A stretch of 64,000 nt of DNA from Pseudooceanicola antarcticus (GTDB lineage Bacteria; Pseudomonadota; Alphaproteobacteria; Rhodobacterales; Rhodobacteraceae): contig NZ_OBEA01000003.1 of the NCBI RefSeq assembly GCF_900215355.1, forward strand, positions 1-64,000, written 5' to 3'. This document shows positions 17,297 to 25,511 of this stretch, in pieces. Position numbers and translations under genes: made by a program. Under the pieces are notes generated by a model, which saw only the letters and a program-made list of their open reading frames with translations, ran no database searches and was not told where the DNA came from. Every line of letters begins with the position of its first letter. Positions within the stretch are counted from its first letter, which is position 1.

Positions 17297-18364
17297 GTGT
17301 CCACCAATGCAAGCAACAAGAAGCGCAGGGTAACGCAGGCAGATGTCGCGCGTCGCGCCGGTGTTTCGACGGCGGTTGTGTCGGCGACGCTGAATCCCAA
17401 CAGCGCCACGGGCGTTCGGGTCAGCCAGGATACGGCAAAGCGGGTGCGGGCGGTGATGCGGGAGCTGGGGTATACCCCGAACCCGATTGCCCAGTCGCTG
17501 GCGCGCGGGAAGCGCAACATCCTGGGTGTCTTCACCTATGAATCGGTATTCCCCTCAGAGCGGGGGAACTTCTTCTACCCGATGCTGCGGGGGATCGAGA
17601 TGCAGGTGTCCGGCGCAGGCTATGACCTGCTGCTGTTCACCTCGGCCCAGACCGCTGAGGCACCGCGCCAGATCTTCGCCGGCGGGTCCAACCGCCTGGG
17701 CGTTGCAGACGGTGCGATCCTGCTGGGGCAGGAGCCGGATTCGAGTGAACTCGAACGGCTCGCCGACGAGGGGTTCCCCTTCGTGACGGTGGGGCGGCGG
17801 CACTCCGGGCGGGTCGAATTGAACTGGGCCGCTGCGGGATATGCCGAAGCGACCTCGGAGATCGTGTCCCATGGGCATGAGCTCGGGCATCGCCGGATCG
17901 CCTATGTTGGCGGTGCAACCATCCGTGAGCAGCAGCAGGACCGGGAAGCAGGCTTTCGCTCTGCGATGCACCGGCTCGGGCTGGACCAGGGGCCCGATTG
18001 CTGTTGGCACATCGACCCCGAGACATTGGACGCAGCATGCCTGGAGAGCATCCTGTCGCGCCGTGTCACGCTCATTCTCGCGGAGACCCTCAAGCACGCG
18101 GAGCGCCTGGAGGACCTGCTTCGGGACAAGGGGATGTATGTCCCGCAGGATATGTCCATCGCCGTTCTGGGAACGCCGCTGGAAGACACCAAGAGCATCT
18201 TGCGCTGGACCCGCTTCGAGGCCCCGCGCGAGGAGATGGGTCGGGAGGCCGTGCGCCTTCTGCTGGCCCAGCTCGATGGCCGGCTGAACGGGCCAGCGCA
18301 GACAACTCTGCCCTGCAAGTTCATACCGGGCGATACGCTTCGTCCGGTCACCGACGGCCACTAA
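17297..18364 (+). CDS. LacI-family transcriptional regulator
   Basis: The 355-residue protein has an N-terminal LacI helix-turn-helix (VTQADVARRAGVSTAVVSATLNP, in the order helix-turn-helix-hinge, about residues 10-60) and a periplasmic-binding-like sensor domain (about 70-350) with NILGVF at its start and GHRRIAYVGG in the usual place. The start is GTG 17297 with AGGGAGAG upstream; the ATG at 17270 has no ribosome site. It is 26 bases before a sugar-binding-protein gene and surely controls that ABC operon. The effector is unknown. Two matching operators, one before this gene and one inside the next, support local control. Confidence 0.88.
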   Translation: MSTNASNKKRRVTQADVARRAGVSTAVVSATLNPNSATGVRVSQDTAKRVRAVMRELGYTPNPIAQSLARGKRNILGVFTYESVFPSERGNFFYPMLRGIEMQVSGAGYDLLLFTSAQTAEAPRQIFAGGSNRLGVADGAILLGQEPDSSELERLADEGFPFVTVGRRHSGRVELNWAAAGYAEATSEIVSHGHELGHRRIAYVGGATIREQQQDREAGFRSAMHRLGLDQGPDCCWHIDPETLDAACLESILSRRVTLILAETLKHAERLEDLLRDKGMYVPQDMSIAVLGTPLEDTKSILRWTRFEAPREEMGREAVRLLLAQLDGRLNGPAQTTLPCKFIPGDTLRPVTDGH

Positions 18365-18390
18365 GTCCAGAATACAGAGGAGGAGAAACC

Positions 18391-19650
18391 ATGAAACGTC
18401 ACGACAAAATGATAAAGCGCTTAATCGGCGCGAGTGCCCTGGCCGCAGGCCTGTGCGGAACCCCCGCCCTGGCAGAGGAGCTGCGGTTCACGGTGTGGAC
18501 GGGGAGCGAGGCTCACCTGTCGATGCTGAACGGCATTGCGGCCAGCTACACGGAAAAGAACCCCGACGTGACCGTCCGGTTCGAGACCATTCCCTTTGCC
18601 GATTACGTGCAGAAGATCACCCTGCAACTGGCCGGCGGCAATCCCCCGGACCTGGGCTGGCTGCTGGAGAGCTCGGCGCCCACCTTCGTGGATGCGGCGG
18701 TGCTGGCGGATGTCTCGGAGACGCTGAAAAGCACCGAGGGCTATGACTTCGACGATCTTTCGCAGGGGGCCATGGGCCTGTGGCAGGACGGGGATGCCGT
18801 CTACGGTGTGCCGTTCTCGACCTCGCCCTTCATCGTCTACTACAACGCCTCGCTCTATGATGCGGCGGGGCTGGAGCATCCCGACGCGCTGGCCGCGAAG
18901 GGGGAGTGGACCTGGGAGCGTCTGAAGCAGGATGCAGCGGCTCTTGCCGATGCCGAGGCCGGTGTCTGGGGCTTCCAGAGCGTCGATGGCCAGGGCTATG
19001 GCGGCCGGGCCGTCCATACGCTGATCCCGATGGTGCGGTCCCATGGCGGCGACGCCTGGGCGGATGGCACCTGCGGTTGGGCCAGCGATGAAGCCGTCGA
19101 GGCGGTCTCGCTCTACCACGACATGATCTTCAAGGATCACTCCGCAGTACCGCCGGGCGAACAGGGCGACTTCTTCACCGGCAATGCCGCGCTGACCGTG
19201 ACCCAGCTCAGCCGTGTGTCGAAGCTCAAGGACGCCGCGTTCGACTGGGGCATCGCGCCGCTGCCCTCCGGCCCCGCAGGCGAGGCCTCGGTCATCGGAC
19301 AGGCCGCCATCGTGGCCTTTGCCCAGGGCAAGCAGACGGACCTGGCCGCCGACTTCATGGCCCATATGACCAGCGCCGAGAACGTGGCCATCATGGCCGA
19401 GTTCTTCCCGCCGGCGCGCAACTCGGTCCTTGAGGGCGAAGCCTTCCTGACCAGCAACGCCGCCGTCTCTCCGGAGCAGATGAAGATCGTGGCCAATGGC
19501 ATCGCCAATGGTGCGGTCGCGCCGGGTCATGTCGCCTATCCGCAGATCGAATCCGCCATGCGCCCGAAGTTCGACGCGCTGTGGAAGCCGGATGCCGATG
19601 TCAAAGCGGTGCTCGAAGACGTTTGCGCAGCCATCGAACCGCTGCTCTGA
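18391..19650 (+). CDS. ABC sugar transporter, substrate-binding protein
   Basis: The 419-residue protein is a cluster B/family 1 solute-binding protein of the sugar ABC (CUT1) type. A signal peptide covers about residues 1-28 (basic start, hydrophobic core, cut near ALAEE). The mature part begins LRFTVWTGSEAH and has the GNPPDLGWL and VYGVPFSTSPFIVYYN segments common to this family. AGGAGGAG precedes ATG 18391, an excellent ribosome site. An operator-like palindrome overlaps codons 7-13, where a TTA leucine codon, rare in this GC-rich DNA, is used. The ligand is not evident. It is the first structural gene of a five-gene operon. Confidence 0.9.
   Translation: MKRHDKMIKRLIGASALAAGLCGTPALAEELRFTVWTGSEAHLSMLNGIAASYTEKNPDVTVRFETIPFADYVQKITLQLAGGNPPDLGWLLESSAPTFVDAAVLADVSETLKSTEGYDFDDLSQGAMGLWQDGDAVYGVPFSTSPFIVYYNASLYDAAGLEHPDALAAKGEWTWERLKQDAAALADAEAGVWGFQSVDGQGYGGRAVHTLIPMVRSHGGDAWADGTCGWASDEAVEAVSLYHDMIFKDHSAVPPGEQGDFFTGNAALTVTQLSRVSKLKDAAFDWGIAPLPSGPAGEASVIGQAAIVAFAQGKQTDLAADFMAHMTSAENVAIMAEFFPPARNSVLEGEAFLTSNAAVSPEQMKIVANGIANGAVAPGHVAYPQIESAMRPKFDALWKPDADVKAVLEDVCAAIEPLL
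18410..18427 (+). promoter_or_regulatory. Putative LacI-family operator 2, inside the binding-protein gene
   Basis: TGATAAAGCGCTTAATCG matches the operator at 17265 at 16 of 18 positions. It lies 19 bases after the first base of the binding-protein start codon. A repressor bound here could block elongation or loop to the first site 1,145 bp away. Confidence 0.5.
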
Positions 19651-19660
19651 GGCCTGACCC

Positions 19661-20566
19661 ATGAAAGACACAGCCATCCGGCCACCACTCACCCTGCGCA
19701 CCCGAGACGCGCTTGTCGGGTGGCTGTTCGTTAGCCCCATTACCATCGGCTTCCTGATCTTCTTCGTCGGGCCGCTGGTGGCGGTCCTGGGCTACTCGCT
19801 AACCGAGTGGAACCTGCTCACGCAGCAATCCACCTTCGCCGGCATGGACAATTATGCCGACGCGCTCGGCCGCAATCCGGAATTCTGGACCGTGCTGCGC
19901 AACTCGCTGGTCTTCGCCGCCGGCCTGGTGCCGCTCAACATGGCGCTGGCGCTGACCCTTGCCGTGGCCCTGTCGCGCCCCTTCAAGGGGGTGGTGATCT
20001 TCCGCACGATCTTCTTTGCCCCGGTGGTGACCGCAGCGGTGGCCTGGGCCATCGTCTGGACCTTCCTGCTGCAGGGCGAGAGCGGTGCGGTGAACCAGAT
20101 GCTGGCGCTGATCGGCATTGATGGCCCGAACTGGCTGCGCCATCCCGACTGGGCGATGTTCGCGGTGATCGTCACTCGCGTGTTCAAGACCGTCGGCCTG
20201 AACATGATCCTCTACATCGCCGCCCTGCAATCCATCCCGCGCGACTACGAGGAAGCAGCGCGACTGGAGGGGGCCTCGGGCTGGCAGGTGTTCCGCCTGA
20301 TCACCTGGCCGCTGCTGGCGCCCACCACCCTGGTGATCATGGTGATCACCGTCGTCGGCTCGTTGAAGGTCTTCGACCACATCTACCTGATGACCGAGGG
20401 CGGGCCGGAGAACGGCACCCTGGTGCTGGCCTTCTACATCTACGAGCAAGCCTTCGAGTTCTTCAACGTCGGCTATGCGGCGGCCCTGGCGGTGATCCTC
20501 TTCCTGCTGATCGTGCTGCTCACGATCACCCAGGTCATTCTCAAGCAGCGCGGGGGAGAGAGATGA
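19661..20566 (+). CDS. ABC sugar transporter, permease (MalF type)
   Basis: The 301-residue inner-membrane protein has about six membrane segments. It carries the permease EAA loop as DYEEAARLEGASGWQVFRLITWPLL (about residues 200-224; the E-A-A...G core is intact), which docks to the ATPase. It is of the CUT1 family MalF/UgpA type. It starts 10 bases after the binding-protein stop codon and overlaps the next permease by 4 bases, so the two permeases are translationally coupled. Confidence 0.92.
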   Translation: MKDTAIRPPLTLRTRDALVGWLFVSPITIGFLIFFVGPLVAVLGYSLTEWNLLTQQSTFAGMDNYADALGRNPEFWTVLRNSLVFAAGLVPLNMALALTLAVALSRPFKGVVIFRTIFFAPVVTAAVAWAIVWTFLLQGESGAVNQMLALIGIDGPNWLRHPDWAMFAVIVTRVFKTVGLNMILYIAALQSIPRDYEEAARLEGASGWQVFRLITWPLLAPTTLVIMVITVVGSLKVFDHIYLMTEGGPENGTLVLAFYIYEQAFEFFNVGYAAALAVILFLLIVLLTITQVILKQRGGER

Positions 20567-21405
20567 CCCGTTTCCAATCACCCTTCGTGCGCATCTGCTG
20601 GTACCTGTCGCTGGCGATCCTGGCCGTGCCCTTCGTCTTCCCCTTCCTGTGGATGCTCTCGGGCGCGGTGAAATCCCAGACCGAGATCTTCTCGCCCAGC
20701 CTCTCGCTTCTGCCGCAGACCTGGCACTGGGAGAACTACGCCGAGGTGTTCCGCTACCAGCCCTTCGCCCGGCAGTACTTCAACTCGCTCTACATCGCGG
20801 TGGTGGTGACGGCGGGCTCGCTCTTCATCTCGTCGCTGGCAGGCTATGCCCTGGCCCGTATCCGCTTTGCCGGCAGTGGCCTGCTGCTGCTGATGCTGAT
20901 CTCGGCGCTGATGATGCCGGAAGAGGTGACGATCATCCCCAACTTCTTCCTGATGAAGTGGCTGGGCCTGATGAACACCCACATGCCGCTGATCCTGCTG
21001 CCGATGTTCGGCTCTCAGGGGGTCATGGCGACCTTCCTCATGCGGCAGTACTTCACCGCGCTTCCGCCCGAGCTTGAAGAGGCCGCGCGGATGGACGGGC
21101 TCTCTCGCTTCGGCATCTTCTGGAAGGTGGCGCTGCCGCTGTCGCGCCCGGCGCTGGCCGCCGTGGGCATCATCACCTTCCTGTTCTCCTGGAACCTGTT
21201 CCTCGAGCCCCTCGTCTTCCTGAGCGACATCGAGCTCTTCACCCTGCCGCTCGCGCTCTCAAACTTCACCGACGCCTATGGACTGCCGCTCTGGCACCTG
21301 CAGATGGCGGCGACCAGCCTGGCCGTCGTGCCGATCCTGATCGTCTACATCGCCGCTCAGCGTCAGATCGTAGAAAGCTTCGCCCTCTCGGGTGTCAAAG
21401 GATAA
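20563..21405 (+). CDS. ABC sugar transporter, permease (MalG type)
   Basis: The 280-residue inner-membrane protein is the MalG/UgpE-type partner. Six membrane segments are visible, and the EAA loop reads ELEEAARMDGLSRFGIFWKVALPL (about 163-186). The ATG overlaps the preceding TGA (ATGA), and the FAD-oxidoreductase gene begins only 5 bases after its stop codon, which ties that enzyme to this transporter. Confidence 0.92.
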   Translation: MTRFQSPFVRICWYLSLAILAVPFVFPFLWMLSGAVKSQTEIFSPSLSLLPQTWHWENYAEVFRYQPFARQYFNSLYIAVVVTAGSLFISSLAGYALARIRFAGSGLLLLMLISALMMPEEVTIIPNFFLMKWLGLMNTHMPLILLPMFGSQGVMATFLMRQYFTALPPELEEAARMDGLSRFGIFWKVALPLSRPALAAVGIITFLFSWNLFLEPLVFLSDIELFTLPLALSNFTDAYGLPLWHLQMAATSLAVVPILIVYIAAQRQIVESFALSGVKG

Positions 21406-21410
21406 GAACC

Positions 21411-23027
21411 ATGAAAGACCTCCACGCAGATATCATCATCATCGGCGGTGGCCTCGGCGGCGTGTCGGCAGCCCTGGCCGCGCTGAAGATGGGCCGCAGT
21501 GTCATCCTGACCGAGGAATACAAGTGGCTGGGCGGGCAGCTGACGACCCAGGCCGTGCCGCCGGATGAGAACCCCTGGATCGAGAAGGAGGGCTCCACCG
21601 CCAGCTACCGACAGCTGCGGGAGGGCATCCGCAACTACTACCGGCGCCACTACCCACTCACGGAAACGGCGCGCGGGCTGGCGCTCCTCAATCCCGGCAG
21701 CGGGAACGTCAGCCCGCTCACGGCAGAGCCGCGCGCCGGCGTCGCGGTGATCGACGAGATGCTTGCGCCCTGGCACGGGACCGAGCGGCTGACCATCCTG
21801 CTCAACACCCGCCCGGTGGGCGTCGAGCAGACCGGCGACCGTTTCGACGCGGTCGAGGTCGAGAGCCAGGAATATGGCGCGCTGATGCTGCACGGCCGCT
21901 ATGTGATCGACGCGACCGAGCTGGGGGACCTGCTGGAGCTGGGCGCGGTCGAGCATGTGATCGGTGCCGAAAGCCAGGCCGAGACGGGCGAGCCTTCGGC
22001 CCCGGCCGAGGCGAACCCGATGGACCAGCAGGCGGTGAGCTGGTGCTTCGCCATGTCCTATCATCCCGACGAGGATCACACGATCGAACGCCCCGCCGAA
22101 TACGACAAGTGGCGCGACTACAAGCTGGATTTCTGGCCCGACCGCCAGGTCTCGTTCACCGCCCCGGACCCGGTGACGCTCGAGCCCGACACCCGCCCGC
22201 TCTTTGCCGGCGACATCGACGCCGAGGGGATCGAGGACAACTGGCACTACCGTCGCATCCTGCGCCGCCAGAACCACGCAGAGGGCCATTTCCCCTCTGA
22301 TGTCTGCCTCGTGAACTGGCCGCAGATCGACTATTGCGAAGGTCCCATCGTCGGTGTCCCCGCGGAGGAGGCCAAGCGCCATCTGGAAGGTGCGCGCCAG
22401 CTCTCGCTCTCGATGCTCTACTGGATGCAGACCGAAGCGCCGCGCCACGATGGCGGCACCGGTTACCGCGGGCTGCGCCCGGCAGGAGAGGTGATGGGCA
22501 CGCTCGACGGTCTTACCGTCGCGCCCTACATCCGCGAAAGCCGCCGCATCAAGGCGCTCTTCACGGTGACCGAGAACCACGTCGGCGTCGATGCCCGCGA
22601 AGGGCTGGTGGGGGCCGAGGTCTTCGAGGACAGCGTCGGGGTCGGCAGCTACCGGATCGACCTGCACCCCTCCACCGCGCCGCGCAACTATGTCGACATC
22701 GCCAACTGGCCGTTCCAGATCCCGCTGGGAGCGCTGATCCCCGAGCGTGTCGAGAACCTCCTGCCGGCCTGCAAGAACATCGGGTCGACCCATATCACCA
22801 ACGGCTGCTACCGCCTGCACCCGGTGGAATGGAACATCGGCGAGGCCGTGGGCGCGCTGGCCGCCTATTGCCTCGACACCGGCGAGACCCCGCGCGGCGT
22901 GCGCGAGACGCCCCGGCACCTCGCGGCCTACCAGGACCTGCTGTGCCAGAAGTTCGCCATCCCGCTGGAATGGCCGCGGCACATCTACCGGACCGCGCGG
23001 CTGGAACTCTTCGGCCGTGCCGAGTGA
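21411..23027 (+). CDS. FAD-dependent oxidoreductase (FAD_oxidored family)
   Basis: The 538-residue flavoprotein begins with a Rossmann nucleotide-binding motif (IIIIGGGLGGVSAALAAL, about residues 10-27, GxGxxG) and EYKWLGGQLT. It matches the FAD_oxidored group (PF12831-like), often mislabelled as xanthan lyase. Other marks are VIDATELGDLLEL in the middle and the C-terminal THITNGCYRLHPVEWNIGEAVGALA, a second FAD-contact region. The reaction is not known. Its place between permease and ATPase genes suggests that it oxidises the imported compound, perhaps a sugar, sugar acid or cyclitol. It looks cytosolic, with no signal peptide. Confidence 0.85.
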   Translation: MKDLHADIIIIGGGLGGVSAALAALKMGRSVILTEEYKWLGGQLTTQAVPPDENPWIEKEGSTASYRQLREGIRNYYRRHYPLTETARGLALLNPGSGNVSPLTAEPRAGVAVIDEMLAPWHGTERLTILLNTRPVGVEQTGDRFDAVEVESQEYGALMLHGRYVIDATELGDLLELGAVEHVIGAESQAETGEPSAPAEANPMDQQAVSWCFAMSYHPDEDHTIERPAEYDKWRDYKLDFWPDRQVSFTAPDPVTLEPDTRPLFAGDIDAEGIEDNWHYRRILRRQNHAEGHFPSDVCLVNWPQIDYCEGPIVGVPAEEAKRHLEGARQLSLSMLYWMQTEAPRHDGGTGYRGLRPAGEVMGTLDGLTVAPYIRESRRIKALFTVTENHVGVDAREGLVGAEVFEDSVGVGSYRIDLHPSTAPRNYVDIANWPFQIPLGALIPERVENLLPACKNIGSTHITNGCYRLHPVEWNIGEAVGALAAYCLDTGETPRGVRETPRHLAAYQDLLCQKFAIPLEWPRHIYRTARLELFGRAE

Positions 23028-23051
23028 CAGGCTTCTCAAGGGAGAAAACAC

Positions 23052-24089
23052 ATGGCTGAACTGACCCTGAGCGGCGTCTGCAAGACCTTCGGCTCGTTGC
23101 AGGTGATCCGAGATGTCGATCTGCAAATCGAGGACGGCGAATTCGTCGTCTTCGTCGGCCCCTCGGGCTGCGGCAAGTCCACCCTGCTGCGGTGCATCTC
23201 GGGGCTGGTCGACATCACCGGTGGCACCCTCGAGATCGGCGGCCAGCGGATGAACGATGTGCCCGCCGCCAAGCGCGGCGTGGCCATGGTGTTCCAGTCC
23301 TACGCGCTCTACCCGCACCTCAGGGTGCGGGAGAACATGGGTTTCGGGCTGAAGGTCCGCAAGCTCTCGAAGCCCGAGATCGACCGCCGGGTGGAAGAGG
23401 CCGCCCGGACGCTGAAGCTGGAAAGCCTGCTGGACCGCTTCCCGCGTGAATTGTCCGGCGGCCAGCGTCAGCGGGTCGCCATCGGGCGCGCGATCGTCGG
23501 CAACCCCGAGGTCTTCCTGTTCGACGAGCCGCTGTCGAATCTCGACGCGGAGCTGCGCGTGCACATGCGCGCCGAGATCGCGGCGCTGCACAAGCGCCTC
23601 GGCAATACGATGATCTACGTCACCCACGACCAGATCGAGGCGATGACCCTAGCCGACAAGATCGTCGTGCTGCGCGATGGCCAGGTCGAGCAGGTCGGAT
23701 CGCCGCGCGATCTCTACTATCGTCCGGCGAATGCCTTCGTGGCCCAGTTCATCGGCAGCCCGAAGATGAACCTCTTCGAGGCCTCCGGTCTGCCGGCGGA
23801 CATCCTGCAGACCGCCCGCCCGAGCGCTGCGGCGATCCGCGCCGGGCTGCGTCCCGAGGACATGCAGGTGCTTGGTGCAGGCGAGGGGCCGGTCAGCGGG
23901 CGCGTGGTGAACAACGAGTACACCGGCGCGGGTTCGCTGCTGCATCTGGACCTGGATGGGCTGGGGCGCTGCCTGGCGCTCTACAACGGTGGTGACAGCC
24001 CCGAGGAGGGGGCAGAGATCTCTGTCGGTTTCGACACCGGCAGGCTCTACTGGTTCGACGCGCAGGAGCAGAACACCGAAGTCGCCTGA
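23052..24089 (+). CDS. ABC sugar transporter, ATP-binding protein (UgpC/MsmK type)
   Basis: The 345-residue ATPase drives the sugar importer encoded upstream. Walker A is GPSGCGKST (about residues 37-45), the signature is [14 protein letters not shown], Walker B is [12 protein letters not shown], and the switch His is in [16 protein letters not shown]-terminal TOBE-like regulatory domain (about 240-345) is typical of CUT1 ATPases. AAGGGAG precedes the start, and the gene closes the operon 24 bases after the oxidoreductase gene. It converges with the peroxidase gene. Confidence 0.93.
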   Translation: MAELTLSGVCKTFGSLQVIRDVDLQIEDGEFVVFVGPSGCGKSTLLRCISGLVDITGGTLEIGGQRMNDVPAAKRGVAMVFQSYALYPHLRVRENMGFGLKVRKLSKPEIDRRVEEAARTLKLESLLDRFPRELSGGQRQRVAIGRAIVGNPEVFLFDEPLSNLDAELRVHMRAEIAALHKRLGNTMIYVTHDQIEAMTLADKIVVLRDGQVEQVGSPRDLYYRPANAFVAQFIGSPKMNLFEASGLPADILQTARPSAAAIRAGLRPEDMQVLGAGEGPVSGRVVNNEYTGAGSLLHLDLDGLGRCLALYNGGDSPEEGAEISVGFDTGRLYWFDAQEQNTEVA

Positions 24090-24137
24090 TCGGCTGGGAA
24101 ACCCTGTCGCCAATAATCCCTGGCGGCCCAAAATTCC

Positions 24138-25508
24138 CTAGCGGCCTGTCACCGGCAGGCCGCTGGGTACCGAGGCCGGGATGCCAAGGCGCAGGGCCGG
24201 GTCTTCCAGGCTTTCCAGGAAGGCGATGAGCGCCGCCACCTCGTCATCCCCAAGCGTTCGCGGGGCCAGGCTGTTGGCGCTTGCGATCGCCTCGACCTCC
24301 GCTGCCGACCCCTGGATACGCAGATCCTTTGCCGAGGGCAGGCTGGGCAGCACCGCCTGCGAGATATCGTAGCTCTGCAGCGAGGCCACGGGATCAAGGT
24401 GATGGCGGATCACGCCCTCAAGCGTGGCGAAGGCCCCGTCGTGGCCATAGGGCGCCGTCAGGGTCACGTTGCGCAACGAGGGTGTGCGGAAGGCATAGGC
24501 GTCCGAGAGGTCGCCCGTGACACGGAAACGTCCCTCGTCGCGGGCGTGGTTCTCGAAACGCGCCGCCTTGCCCGGTCCGATCTGCGGCATGGCGATGGCG
24601 TGGAAGTCGTGGTCGGTCTGCAACCAGCCCGCGTGGCAGGAGGCGCAATCGGCCTCGCCGTAGAACAGCTCCATCCCGCGCTGCGCCTCGGGGGGGAGGC
24701 TGGCCTCACCCGCCATGGCGCGATCGAAGAGGGCCGCGTCCGCGCGCCACTCGAAGGTGATGAAATCGGCGATGACATTGGCGATGGCGGCGAAGGTGAT
24801 CCGGGCACCGGGTTCGATCCGCTCGAAGCTCTCGGCATATTCAGGGACGGCCGCGACCCGCGCCGCGATCTTGTCCCAGGCGCCGCCGGGCTGCGCCAGC
24901 AGGCCCTGGCGGACCGATTGGCTGACCTCGTTCTCGGCGTAATGCCCGGCCATCTCGTCGCCCGAGAGCACCGGGAACATGGCCTGTGCGGCGAGCGGAG
25001 AGGCAAAGCCCAGGCTCATCTCGGCGCCAAGCGGGGTTCGGATGCCATTGGGCTGGCTCTCGTCCAGCTCGAGGCGGCCGTCGTGGAAGAAGCGGGTGAA
25101 TTCCTCGGCTCCGAGGTTCCAGAGCCCCGGCGCATTGCGCGGGATGCGCTGCTCGGGCAGATTCTCGGCGTTGATCTCGCGCTTGGTGCCAAGGCCCAGA
25201 CCGCCATCGCCCAGACCAAGCGAGACCCCGTCCGAGGTGCCGAGATCGGGGTGGTGGCAGGTGGCGCAGCTGACCTCGCGGTTGCCCGAGAGGATCGGAT
25301 CGTAGAACAGCAATTGCCCCAGCTGGACCCGCGCCATGTCGGGCTCGGGGAAGACCGGGCGGGGGCCCAGGTCGGGCAGGCCGCCGCCCTGCGCATCCTG
25401 TGCCCAGACCGCGCCGGAGAGGACACAGGTCAGCGCGAGCGCCGTGGCCGCGCAGTATCCCCTCGGGGAGAGGTGGCTTTCGCCGGTCCTGCGCGTTCCA
25501 CGGTGCAT
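24138..25508 (-). CDS. Di-haem cytochrome-c peroxidase / MauG-like protein
   Basis: The 456-residue protein has two CxxCH haem-c motifs, CATCH at residues 81-85 and CASCH at 288-292, in the spacing of bacterial di-haem peroxidases and MauG. The signal region lies at about residues 16-37 (cut near AVWAQ), so it acts in the periplasm. LGQLLFYDPILSGNREVSCATCH and RTPSLRNVTLTAPYGHDGAF are typical of the family. It starts only 3 bases past the xylB stop codon, so it belongs to the xylose transcript, an unexpected partner. It could detoxify H2O2 or oxidise a periplasmic protein or sugar-derived product; the sequence does not decide. Confidence 0.85.
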   Translation of the reverse strand: MHRGTRRTGESHLSPRGYCAATALALTCVLSGAVWAQDAQGGGLPDLGPRPVFPEPDMARVQLGQLLFYDPILSGNREVSCATCHHPDLGTSDGVSLGLGDGGLGLGTKREINAENLPEQRIPRNAPGLWNLGAEEFTRFFHDGRLELDESQPNGIRTPLGAEMSLGFASPLAAQAMFPVLSGDEMAGHYAENEVSQSVRQGLLAQPGGAWDKIAARVAAVPEYAESFERIEPGARITFAAIANVIADFITFEWRADAALFDRAMAGEASLPPEAQRGMELFYGEADCASCHAGWLQTDHDFHAIAMPQIGPGKAARFENHARDEGRFRVTGDLSDAYAFRTPSLRNVTLTAPYGHDGAFATLEGVIRHHLDPVASLQSYDISQAVLPSLPSAKDLRIQGSAAEVEAIASANSLAPRTLGDDEVAALIAFLESLEDPALRLGIPASVPSGLPVTGR

Positions 25509-25511
25509 GGT

